Of a DNA stretch of 64,000 nt, positions 28,576-37,201 are shown one piece after another. The translations under genes were made by a program, and so were the position numbers. The stretch's first letter is position 1, and the number at the start of each line of letters is the position of its first letter. The notes beneath the pieces are model-generated. The model was given only the letters and a program-made list of their open reading frames with translations, was not told the origin of the DNA and made no database searches. This DNA is from JBBDMC01 sp963826055 (GTDB lineage: Bacteria; Pseudomonadota; Alphaproteobacteria; Rhizobiales; Kaistiaceae): contig CAWGVO010000017.1 in NCBI GenBank assembly GCA_963826055.1, positions 248,001-312,000 on the forward strand. The letters are read 5' to 3'.

Positions 28576-29670
28576 ATGGGGGTCGTCATTGTGTCCAAAA
28601 GCAATGTGATTGCGTTTGCCACCGATGGCAGACAGATGCCGGCGGCCGTGTTCGCGGCGCACCGCCTGGCCGCTATCAATCCGCGATCGGACGTGCGGAT
28701 CGTCATCTTTTCCGACTCGCTGAGCGATATAGCGGTGGCCAAGGAGTTCGGGCCTCCCTGTGAGCTGATGATGATCGAATTCGATCGCGGTGGCACAAGG
28801 GTCCGCATGCCCAACGTGAACGAGCACATCAGTGGGGCATCGTTCTTTCGCTTTTTCCTGCCTGGTTTGTTGGGCGACGAGGTCGAGCGGATCGCTTATC
28901 TGGACGTCGACACCTACGTCGAGGATTCGGCCTTCTTCCGCCTGTTCGACCTGGACATGAAGGGCCACGCGATCGCGGCAAGCCGTTGCCTGCTGAGCGC
29001 CTACGCGGGCGGCGCCGAGACTGAAGCGGATATCGCTAGAGCGGGCTGCCAGACCCATCGGAAGTACCTGAACGCCGGCGTATTGCTGATCGATCGCCGA
29101 CGCTACACCGAGCGCGCGCTTGATCAACGATTCTTTGGTACCGCGATGAACCTGCACGCGAACGATCAGATCGCCGTCAATCGGGTCCTCTCGGGAAATT
29201 GGCTGGAGATGTCGCCGGCTTTCAACATGCCTCCATTTGTGAACATCACTTTCGTCGGCGCCGTCTGCAAACCCGTCGTCACTCACTTCGTCGGAAGGCG
29301 CAAGCCGTGGCTGAACCCCGACTTCAGCTACGGCCATCCCATCTATCCGGAAATGACACGCTTTCTTGAGGAAAGCCCCTGGAAGACGTTTCTCGGTCGG
29401 CCGGTTGACCTGACGGATCAGACCCGCGAGGCAGGCCGAGCGGGTCGACCTCGCGGCGTGGATCCTTTGCCCCGGACCGGGCTGGGGATAGGGTGGTCTT
29501 ACCTGCCGCAAACAACTGACTACGGCGCCATCGCCCGCTACCTCCGACAAACACGTTTCGCGGATGTGGAACAAGGTTTGACCCGGATGAATCTGGCAGG
29601 GATACCGGCCACAGTGGGCCGGCGCCTACCGCTCGCGACTCGCGTGATGGGAGGGCGCGGGCCGGCCTGA
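28576..29670 (+). CDS. Glycosyltransferase family 8-like protein
   Basis: Retaining glycosyltransferase of the LPS galactosyl/glucosyltransferase type. It starts MGVVIVSKSNVIAFATDG; the acceptor/donor core shows ASFFRFFLPGLLGDEVERIAYLDVDTYVE, with the metal-binding DVD. KYLNAGVLLIDRRRY and NDQIAVNRVL follow the GT8 pattern, and THFVGRRKPW resembles the C-terminal HxxGxxKPW motif. The last ~100 residues do not resemble the family core. 364 residues, intact frame, no signal peptide. It stands alone after clpA, with no other polysaccharide gene nearby, and its codon and base use looks less GC-biased, so horizontal gain is possible. Confidence 0.85.
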   Translation: MGVVIVSKSNVIAFATDGRQMPAAVFAAHRLAAINPRSDVRIVIFSDSLSDIAVAKEFGPPCELMMIEFDRGGTRVRMPNVNEHISGASFFRFFLPGLLGDEVERIAYLDVDTYVEDSAFFRLFDLDMKGHAIAASRCLLSAYAGGAETEADIARAGCQTHRKYLNAGVLLIDRRRYTERALDQRFFGTAMNLHANDQIAVNRVLSGNWLEMSPAFNMPPFVNITFVGAVCKPVVTHFVGRRKPWLNPDFSYGHPIYPEMTRFLEESPWKTFLGRPVDLTDQTREAGRAGRPRGVDPLPRTGLGIGWSYLPQTTDYGAIARYLRQTRFADVEQGLTRMNLAGIPATVGRRLPLATRVMGGRGPA

Positions 29671-29833
29671 GTCGATCGTCGACGACGGTCCGGTGTCCTT
29701 CTTCGTTCCACGATAGCCGGCTTGTTCGGGCCATCGGCGTCGATACCGCCTGCATGGCGTCGGGCAGGGGTTCTCCCGGCGAGCCCGTGCGCGTGGTATG
29801 ACTTTGTGCCGCACATCTGCGTACCGGATCCTC

Positions 29834-30547
29834 ATGCCCGCCACTCCCCGACAAATGCGCCTGACCCCGGAACTGGTCGCCCGGGTCGCCCGTCACATCG
29901 AGGACCCGGGTGATGCGGCCTACCCCGATGTGGTGTGGGCCACGGATGCCGATCGCGCCGAGGTCGTCGCGAGGCTTCGCGATGCGGGACCGAAGGACGG
30001 CGAGGTATGGGTCTTTGCCTACGGCTCTCTGATCTGGAATCCGCCGTTCAGGTTCACCGAACGCCGCGTCGGTGTCGTGCGCGGCTGGCATCGCTCGTTC
30101 TGTTTCGGCTGGATCACGCGATATCGCGGGTCACTGGAGCAGCCGGGCCTGATGCTGGTGCTCGACGAGGGCGGCGAATGCGAAGGCGTTGCCTACCGGC
30201 TGCCGCCGGAGGAAGTCGAGACCGGTCTCCTCGATTTGTTTCGGCGGGAAATGCGATCGAAGATCGATCCCATGACTCCGATCTGGGCGAACGTGGAGAG
30301 CCGGGGTGAGCGCGTGCCGGCGATCACCTTCGTCATCGACCGCAACAGCGGGCGCTACGTCGGCGACCTGTCCGATGAGCGCGTGGCCGACGTCCTGGCC
30401 GTCGCCGCCGGTCATCTCGGCTCCATGGCCGATTATCTTCACGCGACGGTAAATGGGCTCGAGGCGCTCGACATCCATGACCCGCACCTGTGGCGGCTGC
30501 AGGAACTGGTCGCCGAGCGGATCGAGGCGGCACACCCGATCGCCTGA
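29834..30547 (+). CDS. Gamma-glutamylcyclotransferase, ChaC type
   Basis: Likely degrades glutathione to 5-oxoproline and Cys-Gly. The family signature VFAYGSLIWNPPFRFTERR is present near residues 57-75, then GWHRSFCFGWITRYRGS and GLMLVLDEGGECEGVAYRLP. The C-terminal half (TFVIDRNSGRYVGDLSDERVAD) matches bacterial ChaC. Start 29834 (MPATPRQMRLTPE) is chosen over the next in-frame ATG at 29855, which is equally possible. About 237 residues. The end is convergent with the HIT gene (25-base gap). Confidence 0.88.
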   Translation: MPATPRQMRLTPELVARVARHIEDPGDAAYPDVVWATDADRAEVVARLRDAGPKDGEVWVFAYGSLIWNPPFRFTERRVGVVRGWHRSFCFGWITRYRGSLEQPGLMLVLDEGGECEGVAYRLPPEEVETGLLDLFRREMRSKIDPMTPIWANVESRGERVPAITFVIDRNSGRYVGDLSDERVADVLAVAAGHLGSMADYLHATVNGLEALDIHDPHLWRLQELVAERIEAAHPIA

Positions 30548-30572
30548 AAGCGTACGAACTTGTCCGGGCGGC

Positions 30573-30999
30573 TTACCTCAGCGCCTGTCTGATCTTGGCC
30601 GCGTGCTCGGCGAGCTGGGTGGGGTCGGCCATGCCGCCGAGGTGCGGCTTCAGCGGAATCCCCTCGATGCGCGGGAATGACATGGAAGTGGAGATGGAAA
30701 ACCGACTGGCCGGAGGCGGGCTCGTTGAACTGCATCACCGTGACGCCGTCGGCGTCGAATGCCTCCTTGACGGCGCGGGCGACCTTCTGGATCACCGCCA
30801 TCACGCCCGCGAACGTGGCGGGATCGGCATCGAGCAGATTGCGCGAGGCGGCGCGCGGGATCACCAGCGTGTGGCCGGGGCCCTGCGGCATCACGTCCAT
30901 GATCGCGATGGCATGGTCGTCCTCGTAGACGCGGGTCGACGGCAGTTCGTCGCGCAGGATCTGGGCGAAGATGTTGTCGGGCTCGTAGGCCTCGGTCAT
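30573..30999 (-). CDS. HIT family protein (one frameshift)
   Basis: Histidine-triad nucleotide hydrolase/transferase (HinT-like). Starts MTEAYEPDNIFAQILRDELP; VYEDDHAIAIMDVMPQGPGHTLVIP and VFHLHFHVIP (the H-x-H-x-H triad) are clear. An extra base near 30675 breaks the frame; EGIPLKPHLGGMADPTQLAEHAAKIRQAL follows in the next one and ends at a TAA at 30573. Corrected length is 141 residues. Last gene of a minus-strand series after the COG3146 gene. Confidence 0.9.
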
Positions 31000-31079
31000 G
31001 GCGATGGCACCCTGGTTGCGCAATCGTCGCTCGGCGGTCGGCAAAGGGCATAGCCGTTTCCGCCCCGCCTGCCTACCGT

Positions 31080-32366
31080 CTACTCGCGATCTCCCACGAC
31101 GCCATCGGCGGCTTCCTTGAACGGCAGGTAGGCGGCGAGCGTCTCGCCGTCGTGCGCCACCTGGCGGCGTTCGCGGCCGAGGTAGTCGGCGACGGCGCGG
31201 CGGAAGCCGGGATCGGCGATCCAGTGGGCCGAGTAGGTGGTGACCGGCCGGTAGCCGCGGGTGAGCTTGTGCTCGCCTTGCGCGCCCGCCTCGACGCACT
31301 TCATGCCGTGGGCGATGCCCCAGTCCATGGCCTGGTAGTAGCAGAGCTCGAAATGGAGGAACGGCTGCTCTTCGGTCGTCCCCCAGTAGCGGCCGTAGAG
31401 CGTGTCGGAGCCGATGAAGTTGAGGGCGCCGGCGATGGTGCGGCGGCCGCGACGGGCGAGGATCAGCAGGATGCGGTCGGCCATGCGCTCCGACACGAGC
31501 GAGAAGAACTGCCGGTTGAGGTACGGCCGCCCCCATTTGCGCGAGCCGGTGTCCATGTAGAAGGTGAAGAAGGCGTCCCACGCCGCCTCGGTGAGGTCGC
31601 TACCGGTCAGAAGGTCGACCTCAATGCCGCCGGCGAGCGCGTCGCGCCGCTCGCGCTTGATGGCCTTGCGCTTGCGCGAGGCGAGGGCGGAGAGGAAATC
31701 GTCGAAGTCGCGGTAGCCTTCGTTGACGAAGTGGAACTGCTGGTCGGTGCGTTGCAGGTAATCCTCGCCGCCGAGCAGCCGCCACTCGGCCTCCGTGGCG
31801 AAGGTCACGTGCACGGAGGAAACGCCGAGGCGGCGGGCGAGTTCGCTGCCGGCGGCGGCGAGCAGACTCTGCCGCTCCTCGATGTCGCGGTCGCCGGTGA
31901 GCAGCCGCGGTCCGGTCACCGGCGTGAACGGAACCGACACCTGAAGCTTGGGGTAGTAGCGCCCGCCGGCGCGCTCATAGGCGTCGGCCCAGCCGTAGTC
32001 GAACACGTACTCGCCGCGCGAGTGCGACTTCATGTAGCAGGGCATCACCGCGGCCGGATGCCCGTCGTCGCCGTCGAGGACGAGGTGCTGGGCGAGCCAG
32101 CCCGTGTCCCTGGTCGCCGAACCGGATTCCTCCAGCGACCAGAGGAAGTCATGGGAAACGAACGGGTTATAGGCGCGGCCGATGCCTGGCGCCGCCGCCA
32201 GTGGACGGTCGCACGGCCAGCCGGGATTGGCGCACGCGTCCCAGTCGGCGCGGGCGATCTCGTTCAGCGAGGAAACGACGCGGAAGGTCGCGGGCGTGGC
32301 GGCCACGGTGGAGCGCTCCGGGGAAGGCGGGTATACCAAACTTAGGCCGCGCGTCGTCGCGTGCAA
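31080..32366 (-). CDS. COG3146/DUF482 GNAT-like protein (FemAB-like acyltransferase)
   Basis: 428 residues, intact. The family is annotated as a predicted N-acyltransferase with double GNAT folds, related to FemAB; its substrate is not established. Recognisable stretches are AYNPFVSHDFLWSLEESGSA, FDYGWADAYERAGGRYYPKL, VPFTPVTGPRLL, RKAIKRERRDA, FFTFYMDTGSRKWGRPYLNRQFF and EAGAQGEHKLTRGY, all characteristic of the family. It has no signal peptide and is probably cytoplasmic. It lies between the glycerophosphodiester phosphodiesterase and HIT genes on the minus strand with short gaps, so an operon is likely. Confidence 0.85.
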   Translation of the reverse strand: MHATTRGLSLVYPPSPERSTVAATPATFRVVSSLNEIARADWDACANPGWPCDRPLAAAPGIGRAYNPFVSHDFLWSLEESGSATRDTGWLAQHLVLDGDDGHPAAVMPCYMKSHSRGEYVFDYGWADAYERAGGRYYPKLQVSVPFTPVTGPRLLTGDRDIEERQSLLAAAGSELARRLGVSSVHVTFATEAEWRLLGGEDYLQRTDQQFHFVNEGYRDFDDFLSALASRKRKAIKRERRDALAGGIEVDLLTGSDLTEAAWDAFFTFYMDTGSRKWGRPYLNRQFFSLVSERMADRILLILARRGRRTIAGALNFIGSDTLYGRYWGTTEEQPFLHFELCYYQAMDWGIAHGMKCVEAGAQGEHKLTRGYRPVTTYSAHWIADPGFRRAVADYLGRERRQVAHDGETLAAYLPFKEAADGVVGDRE

Positions 32367-32376
32367 GCGGTCGCCG

Positions 32377-33142
32377 TCATCCGGCGTCGGGGTCGAAGCC
32401 CTCGAAGATGATCTGGTCGGCCCACCGCGCGGCGCGCGCGCGATCGGCCGGGGTGCGCACCGTCCAGGTAAGGATCGGCATGCCGCCGATGCGTCGAAGC
32501 GCCAGCGGTGCCAGCGCCGGCATCGCCTTGATGCCGTAGGCGATGAAACTCGGCAACGTCGACGGCGCCGAGAGAAGATTGCGATTGGCGAGGCGGGTGG
32601 CTTTGGAGAGATGCCGCCAGTCGATGCGCGGGAAATTGTCGGCCGTGAGCCCGCGGCGAATTCCCGGCGCCAGCCGTTTCATCTCCGCCATCGATCCCGC
32701 GTCGAACGACATGACCGCAACCGGCCCGATGTACGTCGACAGAATGGCCGCCACCGCCGCCTCGAGCCGACGGTCCTTGCCCCACGCGCTCTTGATCTCG
32801 ATCACCAGCGGCACGCGCCCGTCGATGAGGCCGAGCAGTTCCTCCAGCGTCGGAATGCGGGCGTCGCCGCGCTTGAAGCGGACCGCCTTCAGCGCGTCGA
32901 GCGACGCCTCGGCGATCGGTCCCTTGCCGTCGGTCAGCCGGTCGAGCGTGTGGTCATGGAAGACCACCACCCGACCGTCGGCGCTCGCTTGCACGTCGCA
33001 CTCGATGGCGAAGTTGCGCTCGATCGCCGCTTCGGCGGCGGGCAGCGTGTTCTCGATGCGGCCCCGCCGCGGCGTCGTGATAGCCGCGGTGCGCGATCGG
33101 GCGCGCGGTCAGCCAGTCGACGGCGGCGAGCGGTGCGCTCAA
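32377..33142 (-). CDS. Glycerophosphodiester phosphodiesterase (one frameshift)
   Basis: Hydrolyses glycerophosphodiesters to glycerol-3-phosphate. It begins at TTG 33142 (SAPLAAVDWLTARPIAHRGYH, His of the catalytic pair). An extra base near 33065 shifts the frame, then IENTLPAAEAAIERNFAIECDVQ (the E-x-D metal ligands) and VVFHDHTLDRLT (second His) follow, with LVIEIKSAWG and LTWTVRTPADRARAARW at the end. Corrected length is about 254 residues. No signal peptide, so cytoplasmic. The start overlaps the RidA stop (TTGA), indicating coupling. Confidence 0.9.
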
Positions 33143-33602
33143 GCGATCTCCGCGATCGCCTCGACCTCGACGGCGGCGTTCAGCGGCAGCGTTGCCATGC
33201 CGACGGCGGAGCGGGCATGGCGGCCGCGCTCGCCGAGCACGTCGACGAGGAAGTCGGAGCAGCCGTTGATCACCAGGTGCGGGTCGAGGAAATCCGGCAT
33301 GGCGTTGACGAAGCCGGTGAGCTTCACCATGCGCGCGACCTTCTCGAGGTCGCCGAGCGCCGCGTTGAGGTTGGCGAGGATGTTGATGGCGCAGATGCGC
33401 GCGCCGGCGCGGGCCTCCTCGACGGTCAGGTCCTTGCCGAGCTTGCCGAGCACCTTCGTGCCGTCGGCGGCGGCGAGATCTGGCCGGACACGAAGATGAG
33501 GTTGCCGACGATGACGGTGGGGATGTAGTTGGCCTGCGGTGCGCTGGGCACCGGCAGGGTGACGCCCAGCGCCTTCAGGCGCGCTGCGGCGGTTTCGGCC
33601 AT
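33139..33602 (-). CDS. ridA: RidA family protein (frameshifted)
   Basis: Reactive enamine/imine deaminase family. Starts MAETAAARLKALGVTLP, with SAPQANYIPTVIVGNLIFVSGQ. The frame is broken near 33478; DGTKVLGKLGKDLTVEEARAGA, ARICAINILANLNAALGDLEK and VNAMPDFLDPHLVINGCSDF continue in another frame. The Arg-containing ARSAVGMATLPLNAAVEVEAIAEI is the typical C-terminal active-site strand. About 153 residues. It belongs to the YjgH/TdcF-like longer subgroup. The start lies inside the 3' end of dinB. Confidence 0.88.
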
Positions 33603-34999
33603 TTTGCGTATGTCTCCTCCGTCCACGAAACGGGCAGCGGCTGTTTGGCGCAAAAGCCGCGCGCGCCGCAAGCATCAGCGTTTCGGCGATCGTGCCGGCG
33701 GTTTGCGCGCCGCCGTCGGGGTCGAAGACGAGGCCGAGCGCCACGGCGTCGGTGCCGAAGCGGTCGCGGATCGAATCGATGGCGGCCTCGGCGACCGCGC
33801 GCTTGCGCGCGCCCGGGTCGAACAGATCGTCGGGGTCGGCAAGGCGCGGGTCGACGAATTCGGAACGCCGATGCCGATCAGGCGGAAGCGGGTGCCGTCG
33901 GCCTCGCGGGCGAGCATCTCGGCGCCGGCGGTGAAGATGCGGTCGGCGAGCCGGGTGGGGTCGGCGAGTTGGCGGCTGCGGGTGCGGATGCGGAAATCGT
34001 GGGTCTTGAGCTTGAGCGTCACGGTCAGGCCGGCAAGCTCCGCCTTCTTCAGCCGCCGCGAAACCTTCTCGGACAGCGTGCGCAGGATCGCCTTCAGCGC
34101 GTGCGCGTCGGCGATGTCCTCGCCGAAGGTGGTCTCGGCGCTGACGCTCTTCGCCTCGCCGCGCGGCTCTACGGTGCGCGAGTCCTGCGCCCGCGCCAGC
34201 CGCGCGAGCCGCAATCCCATCGTGCCGTATCGCCGCGCCAGATCGGCCTCGTCGATCCTCTGCAACGCGCCGATGGTGCGGATGCCGTCGGCCGCGAGCC
34301 GCGCCGGCAAACGTCTTGCCGACGCCCCAGATCAGGCCGACCGGCTTGTCGGCGAGGAACGCCATCGCCTCCGCCTCGCCGATCACCGAGAAGCCGCGCG
34401 GCTTGGCGAGGTCGGAGGCGACCTTGGCGAGGAACTTGTTGAACGACAGGCCGATGGAGACCGTGATGCCGATCTCGCTCTCGATGCGCCGTTGCAGGCG
34501 GGCGAGGGTGAGGGCCGGGGCCGCGTGGTGCAGCCGTTCGGTGCCGGAAAGGTCCATGAACGCCTCGTCGATCGATATCGGCTCGACCAGCGGCGTCTGC
34601 TCCAGCATCAGCGCGCGCACCTCGCGCCCGACCGCCGTGTACTTCTCGAAGTTCGGGCGGATGACCACCGCGTCCGGGCAGGCCTTCAGCGCCTGGAACA
34701 TGGGCATGGCGGAATGGACGCCGCGGATGCGAGCGACGTAGCAGGCGGTCGCCACCACGCCGCGCTTGCCGCCGCCGACGATGACCGGCTTGTCGGCGAG
34801 CGAGGGGTCGTCGCGCTTCTCGATGGCGGCGTAGAAGGCGTCGCAGTCGAGGTGGGCGATGGCGAGCCGATAGAGCTCGGGGTGGCGGACGAGCTGCGGG
34901 GCTGCCGCAGGCCGGGCAGCGGGCGCCGGAAGCCGGCGCCGGCGACAGGCAGTCGCGGCAGAAACCGGGAATGCCCGGGTCGGTGGCTGGTGCCGGCAT
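33575..34999 (-). CDS. dinB: DNA polymerase IV with N-terminal zinc-finger-like segment (frameshifted)
   Basis: Y-family translesion polymerase. The N-terminus MPAPATDPGIPGFCRDC has two CxxC pairs (CRDC and CPAC). After an extra base near 34910, IAHLDCDAFYAAIEKRDDP (catalytic Asp), KPVIVGGGKRGVVATACYVA, PLVEPISIDEAFMDLSG (second acidic site) and IGLSFNKFLAKVASD follow. Further shifts lie near 34312, 33863 and 33655; the little-finger part reads ETTFGEDIADAHAL and KTHDFRIRTRSRQLADP. The last ~45 residues (to 33575) are unlike DinB and the end is uncertain; the gene could stop near 33675. The Cys-containing N-terminus is frequent in rhizobial DinB proteins. Confidence 0.88.
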
Positions 35000-35127
35000 C
35001 GCGGGGTGGCTCGGTGTCGCGCGAGGCTAGCCGCCCGCCGCCCGCGGCGCAATCAGCCGCCGCGGCGGCCTTGCCGGGCGAAAAGGGCCTCTGCTATAGG
35101 GCGCTGGTTCACCCCGGATTTAGCCTC

Positions 35128-35416
35128 ATGTCGGTCGACAAAGCCACCGTCAAGCGGGTCGCCCATCTCGCGCGCATCGCCGTCAGCGATGACGAGGCCG
35201 AGGCGCTCAAAGGCCGACCTCAACGCCATCCTCGGCTTCGTCGAGCAGCTGGACGAGGTCGACGTCGCCGGCGTCGAGCCGATGACGGCGGTGGTGCCCA
35301 TGACCATGAAGCAGCGCGAGGACGTCGTCACCGAGGGCGACGACGCCGACAAGGTCGTCGCCAACGCGCCGGCGGCGGAGGGCACCCTGTTCCAGGTGCC
35401 GAAGGTGGTCGAGTGA
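35128..35416 (+). CDS. gatC: Asp-tRNA(Asn)/Glu-tRNA(Gln) amidotransferase subunit C (one frameshift)
   Basis: Small stabilising subunit of GatCAB. Starts MSVDKATVKRVAHLARIAVSDDE; an extra A near 35212 shifts the frame, then LNAILGFVEQLDEVDVAGVEPM and MKQREDVVTEGDDADKVVANAP follow to the end FQVPKVVE. Corrected length is 95 residues, normal. Its stop overlaps the GTG start of gatA. First gene of gatC-gatA-x-gatB. Confidence 0.93.
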
Positions 35417-36896
35417 GCGACCTCACCAGGCTCACCATCGCCGAGATCAGGACAGGTCTCGCCGACAGGCGGTTCTCGGCCGTGGAGCTCACCGGCGCCT
35501 ACCTCGCGGCGATGGAGAAGGCGCGGGCGCTCAACGCCTACATCGTCGAGACGCCGGAGAAGGCGCTGGCGATGGCGGCCGAGAGCGACCGGCGCATCGC
35601 GGCCGGCTCGGCGCGGCCGCTGGAAGGCGTGCCGATCGGCATCAAGGATCTGTTCTGCACCGAGGGCGTCCACTCCCAGGCGGCGAGCCACATCCTCGAC
35701 GGTTTCAAGCCGACGTACGAATCGACCGTCACCGCCAACCTGTGGGCGGACGGCGCCGTCATGCTCGGCAAATTCAACATGGACGAGTTCGCCATGGGCT
35801 CGTCCAACGAGACCTCCTACTACGGTCCGGTGGTCAACCCGTGGCGATCGAAGGGCTCCAACGCCGCGCTCGTCCCCGGCGGATCGTCGGGCGGCTCGGC
35901 GGCCGGGGTGGCGGCGTTCCTGTGCGCCGGGGCGACCGGCACGGATACCGGCGGTTCGATCCGCCAGCCGGCGGCGTTCACCGGCATCGTCGGCGTGAAG
36001 CCGACCTACGGCCGCTGCTCGCGCTGGGGCATCGTGGCGTTCGCCTCGTCGCTCGACCAGGCCGGCCCGCTCGCCCGCACGGTGCGCGACGCCGCCATCC
36101 TGCTCGGCTCGATGGCGAGCGTCGATCCGAAGGACGCGACCTCGGTCGACCTGCCGGTGCCGGACTACGAGGCGGCAGTGGGCCAGAGCGTGAAGGGACT
36201 GCGGATCGGCATCCCGAAAGAGTACCGCGTCGACGGCATGCCGCCGGAGGCCGAAGCGCTGTGGGAAGCAGGCAAGGATTGGCTTCGCGAGGCCGGCGCC
36301 GAGATCGTCGACATCTCGCTGCCGCACACGAAATATGCTTTGCCGGCTTATTACATCGTTGCGCCGGCCGAAGCGTCATCGAACCTCGCACGCTACGACG
36401 GTGTCCGCTACGGCCTGCGCGTGCCGGGCGACGACGTGATCGCCATGTACGAGAACACCCGCTCGGCCGGCTTCGGCAAGGAGGTCAAGCGGCGGATTCT
36501 GATCGGCACCTACGTTCTGTCGGCCGGGTACTACGATGCCTACTATCTCAAGGCGCAGAAAGTGCGCACGCTGATCAAGCGTGATTTCGAGACGGCGTTC
36601 GCCGACGGCGTCGACGCCATCCTGACGCCGGCGACGCCGACTGCGGCGTTCGGCATCGAGCCATGGCCACCGCCTCACCGATCGAGATGTATCTCAACGA
36701 CGTGTTCACCGTGACGGTCAACATGGCGGGGCTGCCGGGGATCGCGGTGCCGGCCGGGGTGACCGCCGACGGGCTGCCGCTGGGCCTGCAACTGATCGGC
36801 AGGCCGTTCGACGAGGAGATGCTCTTCCGCACGGCCCAGGTGATCGAGGATGCCGCCGGCCGGTTCAGCCCGCCGGACACGTGGTGGCAGACATGA
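35413..36896 (+). CDS. gatA: Asp-tRNA(Asn)/Glu-tRNA(Gln) amidotransferase subunit A (one frameshift)
   Basis: Glutaminase subunit that feeds ammonia to GatB. From GTG 35413: LTRLTIAEIRTGLADRRFSA, then the amidase signature with the Ser-cisSer-Lys triad, namely Lys in VPIGIKDLFC, Ser in VPGGSSGGSAAGVAA and the cis-Ser in GTDTGGSIRQPAAF. Near 36660 the frame changes, and MATASPIEMYLNDVFTVTVN continues to the end. By length this lesion behaves as one missing base (or two extra), unlike most others here. About 494 residues. ATGA overlap with the next gene. Confidence 0.95.
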
Positions 36897-37201
36897 GCTC
36901 ACGGCGACGCCAAGCCCTGCGCGCCTCCACGACTCAGAGCGACCCGCCGACCGGGCTTTCGGGGCCGGTGACCGCCATGTGGCACGTCGCCAGGGGCGAG
37001 TGGGACAAGGCCCACCAGATCGTGCAGGACGACGAGGGGAGGCCGGCGGCATGGGTGCATGCCCACCTCCACCGCATCGAGGGCGACGAGGCGAACGCCG
37101 GCTACTGGTATCGCCGTGCCGGCAAACCGCACGCGAGCGGTCCGCTCGACGATGAATGGCAGGCAATCGTCACGGCGTTGCTGACCGAGGGGGGCGTATG
37201 A
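36893..37201 (+). CDS. Conserved hypothetical protein between gatA and gatB, 102 aa
   Basis: Function unknown. The protein has a basic, low-complexity N-terminus, then VTAMWHVARGEWDKAHQIVQ, WVHAHLHRIEGDEANAGYWYRRAGKP and EWQAIVTALL. It is probably a small all-helical, TPR-like protein. I recall the same motif string in short proteins of other proteobacteria. Here both ends overlap neighbours by ATGA (36893 and 37198), so it is translated as part of the gat operon. A role in amidotransferase assembly or tRNA handling is only an inference from this coupling. Intact. Confidence 0.8.
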   Translation: MSSRRRQALRASTTQSDPPTGLSGPVTAMWHVARGEWDKAHQIVQDDEGRPAAWVHAHLHRIEGDEANAGYWYRRAGKPHASGPLDDEWQAIVTALLTEGGV

